Source of the DNA: an uncultured Lachnospiraceae bacterium
Lineage (GTDB): Bacteria; Bacillota; Clostridia; Lachnospirales; Lachnospiraceae
Direction: 5' to 3'
DNA length: 64,000 nucleotides
Assembly: GCA_947591155.1 (NCBI GenBank)
Contig: CANQDA010000010.1
Span: 1 to 64,000, forward strand
Part shown: positions 63,507-64,000 of the stretch, piece after piece
How the letters are laid out: every line of letters begins with the position of its first letter
Numbering within the stretch: position 1 is the stretch's first letter
Notes under the pieces: generated by a model
Seen by the model: the letters and a program-made list of their open reading frames with translations, nothing else
What the model was told of the DNA's origin: nothing
Databases searched by the model: none
Made by a program: the position numbers and the translations under genes

Positions 63507-64000
63507 ATGTGCGCAGATAAAAATGTATTTCTGCTTCCGTTCGCAGGAGGGACATCTCTGCTGTACAACAAATGGAAGACTGATAATTTTATATTTCACC
63601 CGATTGAATATAGTGGGCACGGAACTCGCTTCCGAGAACCATTATCTTCTAATATGAATGATATTGTAGAAGATGTCATACAACAGATTGAATCCGCAGA
63701 AACTCTAGAGTACTTTCTCTTTGGGCACAGCATGGGAGCCCTAACTGCTTGGTTGGTGGCACAGAAGATGGACATAAAGCCGAAAGCTTTGTTTGTTTCT
63801 GCCTGTGAACCACCAGATTGTTTGGAGGCCGAAGTATATAAAAAATATCGAAACGATGATGCTTTGATGCGTTATATGGAGGCTTATGGACGTGCATCTG
63901 AGAGACAGAGAACATCAAAAGTATTTCGTAAGATATTCTTTCCGGCGATTGAGAATGATTTTAGGATTTTGTCGGAATATATTTATGAACCCTGTACGGC
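63507..64000 (+). CDS. Type II thioesterase (GrsT-like), cut by the window edge
   Basis: The frame starts at the ATG at 63507 (AGGTGA site upstream) and runs past the right edge; 164 codons are visible. The opening NVFLLPFAGGTSLLYNKW, the oxyanion and nucleophile region FLFGHSMGALTAWL and the SACEPPD segment are those of type II thioesterases, which free misloaded carrier proteins in NRPS and PKS systems. Its presence after two ACP genes fits the operon. It also hints that a larger assembly-line enzyme may lie just beyond the window. Confidence 0.88.
   Translation, partial: MCADKNVFLLPFAGGTSLLYNKWKTDNFIFHPIEYSGHGTRFREPLSSNMNDIVEDVIQQIESAETLEYFLFGHSMGALTAWLVAQKMDIKPKALFVSACEPPDCLEAEVYKKYRNDDALMRYMEAYGRASERQRTSKVFRKIFFPAIENDFRILSEYIYEPCT

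Overview
The window looks like the chromosome of a spore-forming Clostridia bacterium, most plausibly a Lachnospiraceae gut commensal (inference). It carries a spoVB-type flippase, CotF-like coat proteins, clostridial-style small RNA genes, a GGGtGRT/Fe-S scaffold pair and a Clostridia-type conjugative element. The housekeeping part up to about 39 kb is visibly GC-rich. The surface-glycan locus from 39.2 kb to the right edge is much more AT-rich, which suggests a different origin.

Layout. 1-4.3 kb: the end of an integrative conjugative element, all leftward: Rep-like HTH protein, DUF5348 protein, PcfB, VirD4/TraG coupling ATPase, a small basic protein and a partial Maff2 protein. A strongly palindromic block (4.33-4.50 kb) precedes it. 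4.8-16.4 kb: coat-like proteins, three secreted enzymes with Big_2-type Ig domains (L,D-transpeptidase, C39-like peptidase, transglutaminase-like), a D,D-carboxypeptidase, a SpoVB-like flippase, the iscR-iscS-iscU-mnmA sulfur/Fe-S cluster and a PHP phosphatase. 16.5-20.1 kb: gap-pgk-tpiA glycolytic genes. 20.3-22.1 kb: an HD-GYP membrane protein. 22.2-29.1 kb: arginine biosynthesis, argG divergent from argC-(orphan)-argJ-argB-argD, with ArgR-like boxes on both promoters. 29.3-32.5 kb: glpK and icd. 32.6-34.1 kb: an AT-rich island with a small peptide gene, a probable 6S RNA, and a structured leader RNA plus terminator ahead of a PBECR4-like nuclease. 34.2-37.1 kb: galE and the Fe-S scaffold/GGGtGRT pair. 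37.2-49.0 kb: a polysaccharide operon (FlaA1/CapD-like dehydratase, Wzz-like protein, nucleotide-sugar enzymes, three glycosyltransferases, EpsG-like polymerase, flippase). 49.1-64 kb: an HTH protein fused to a degenerate RmlA-like domain, then a dense biosynthetic operon.

That last operon is the most unusual part. It joins a DegT aminotransferase, two acyl carrier proteins, KAS III, two SDRs, an AMP-ligase, LuxE- and LuxC-like acyl-reductase subunits, an LDH/MDH-family enzyme with an arginine at the specificity position, a split transketolase, two GNATs, an acyltransferase-3 and a type II thioesterase cut by the window edge. Together they could build an acyl chain on ACP, release it as an aldehyde, extend it by a two-carbon ketol unit and aminate it, giving an unusual aminated building block for the surface glycan or for a small molecule. 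That chemistry is inferred from the families; no product is known to me.

Two other notable signals are a family of three roughly 100-130 bp interspersed hairpin repeats with compensatory changes (11.5, 26.8 and 30.9 kb), and the RNA-terminator-nuclease arrangement at 33.2-34.1 kb.
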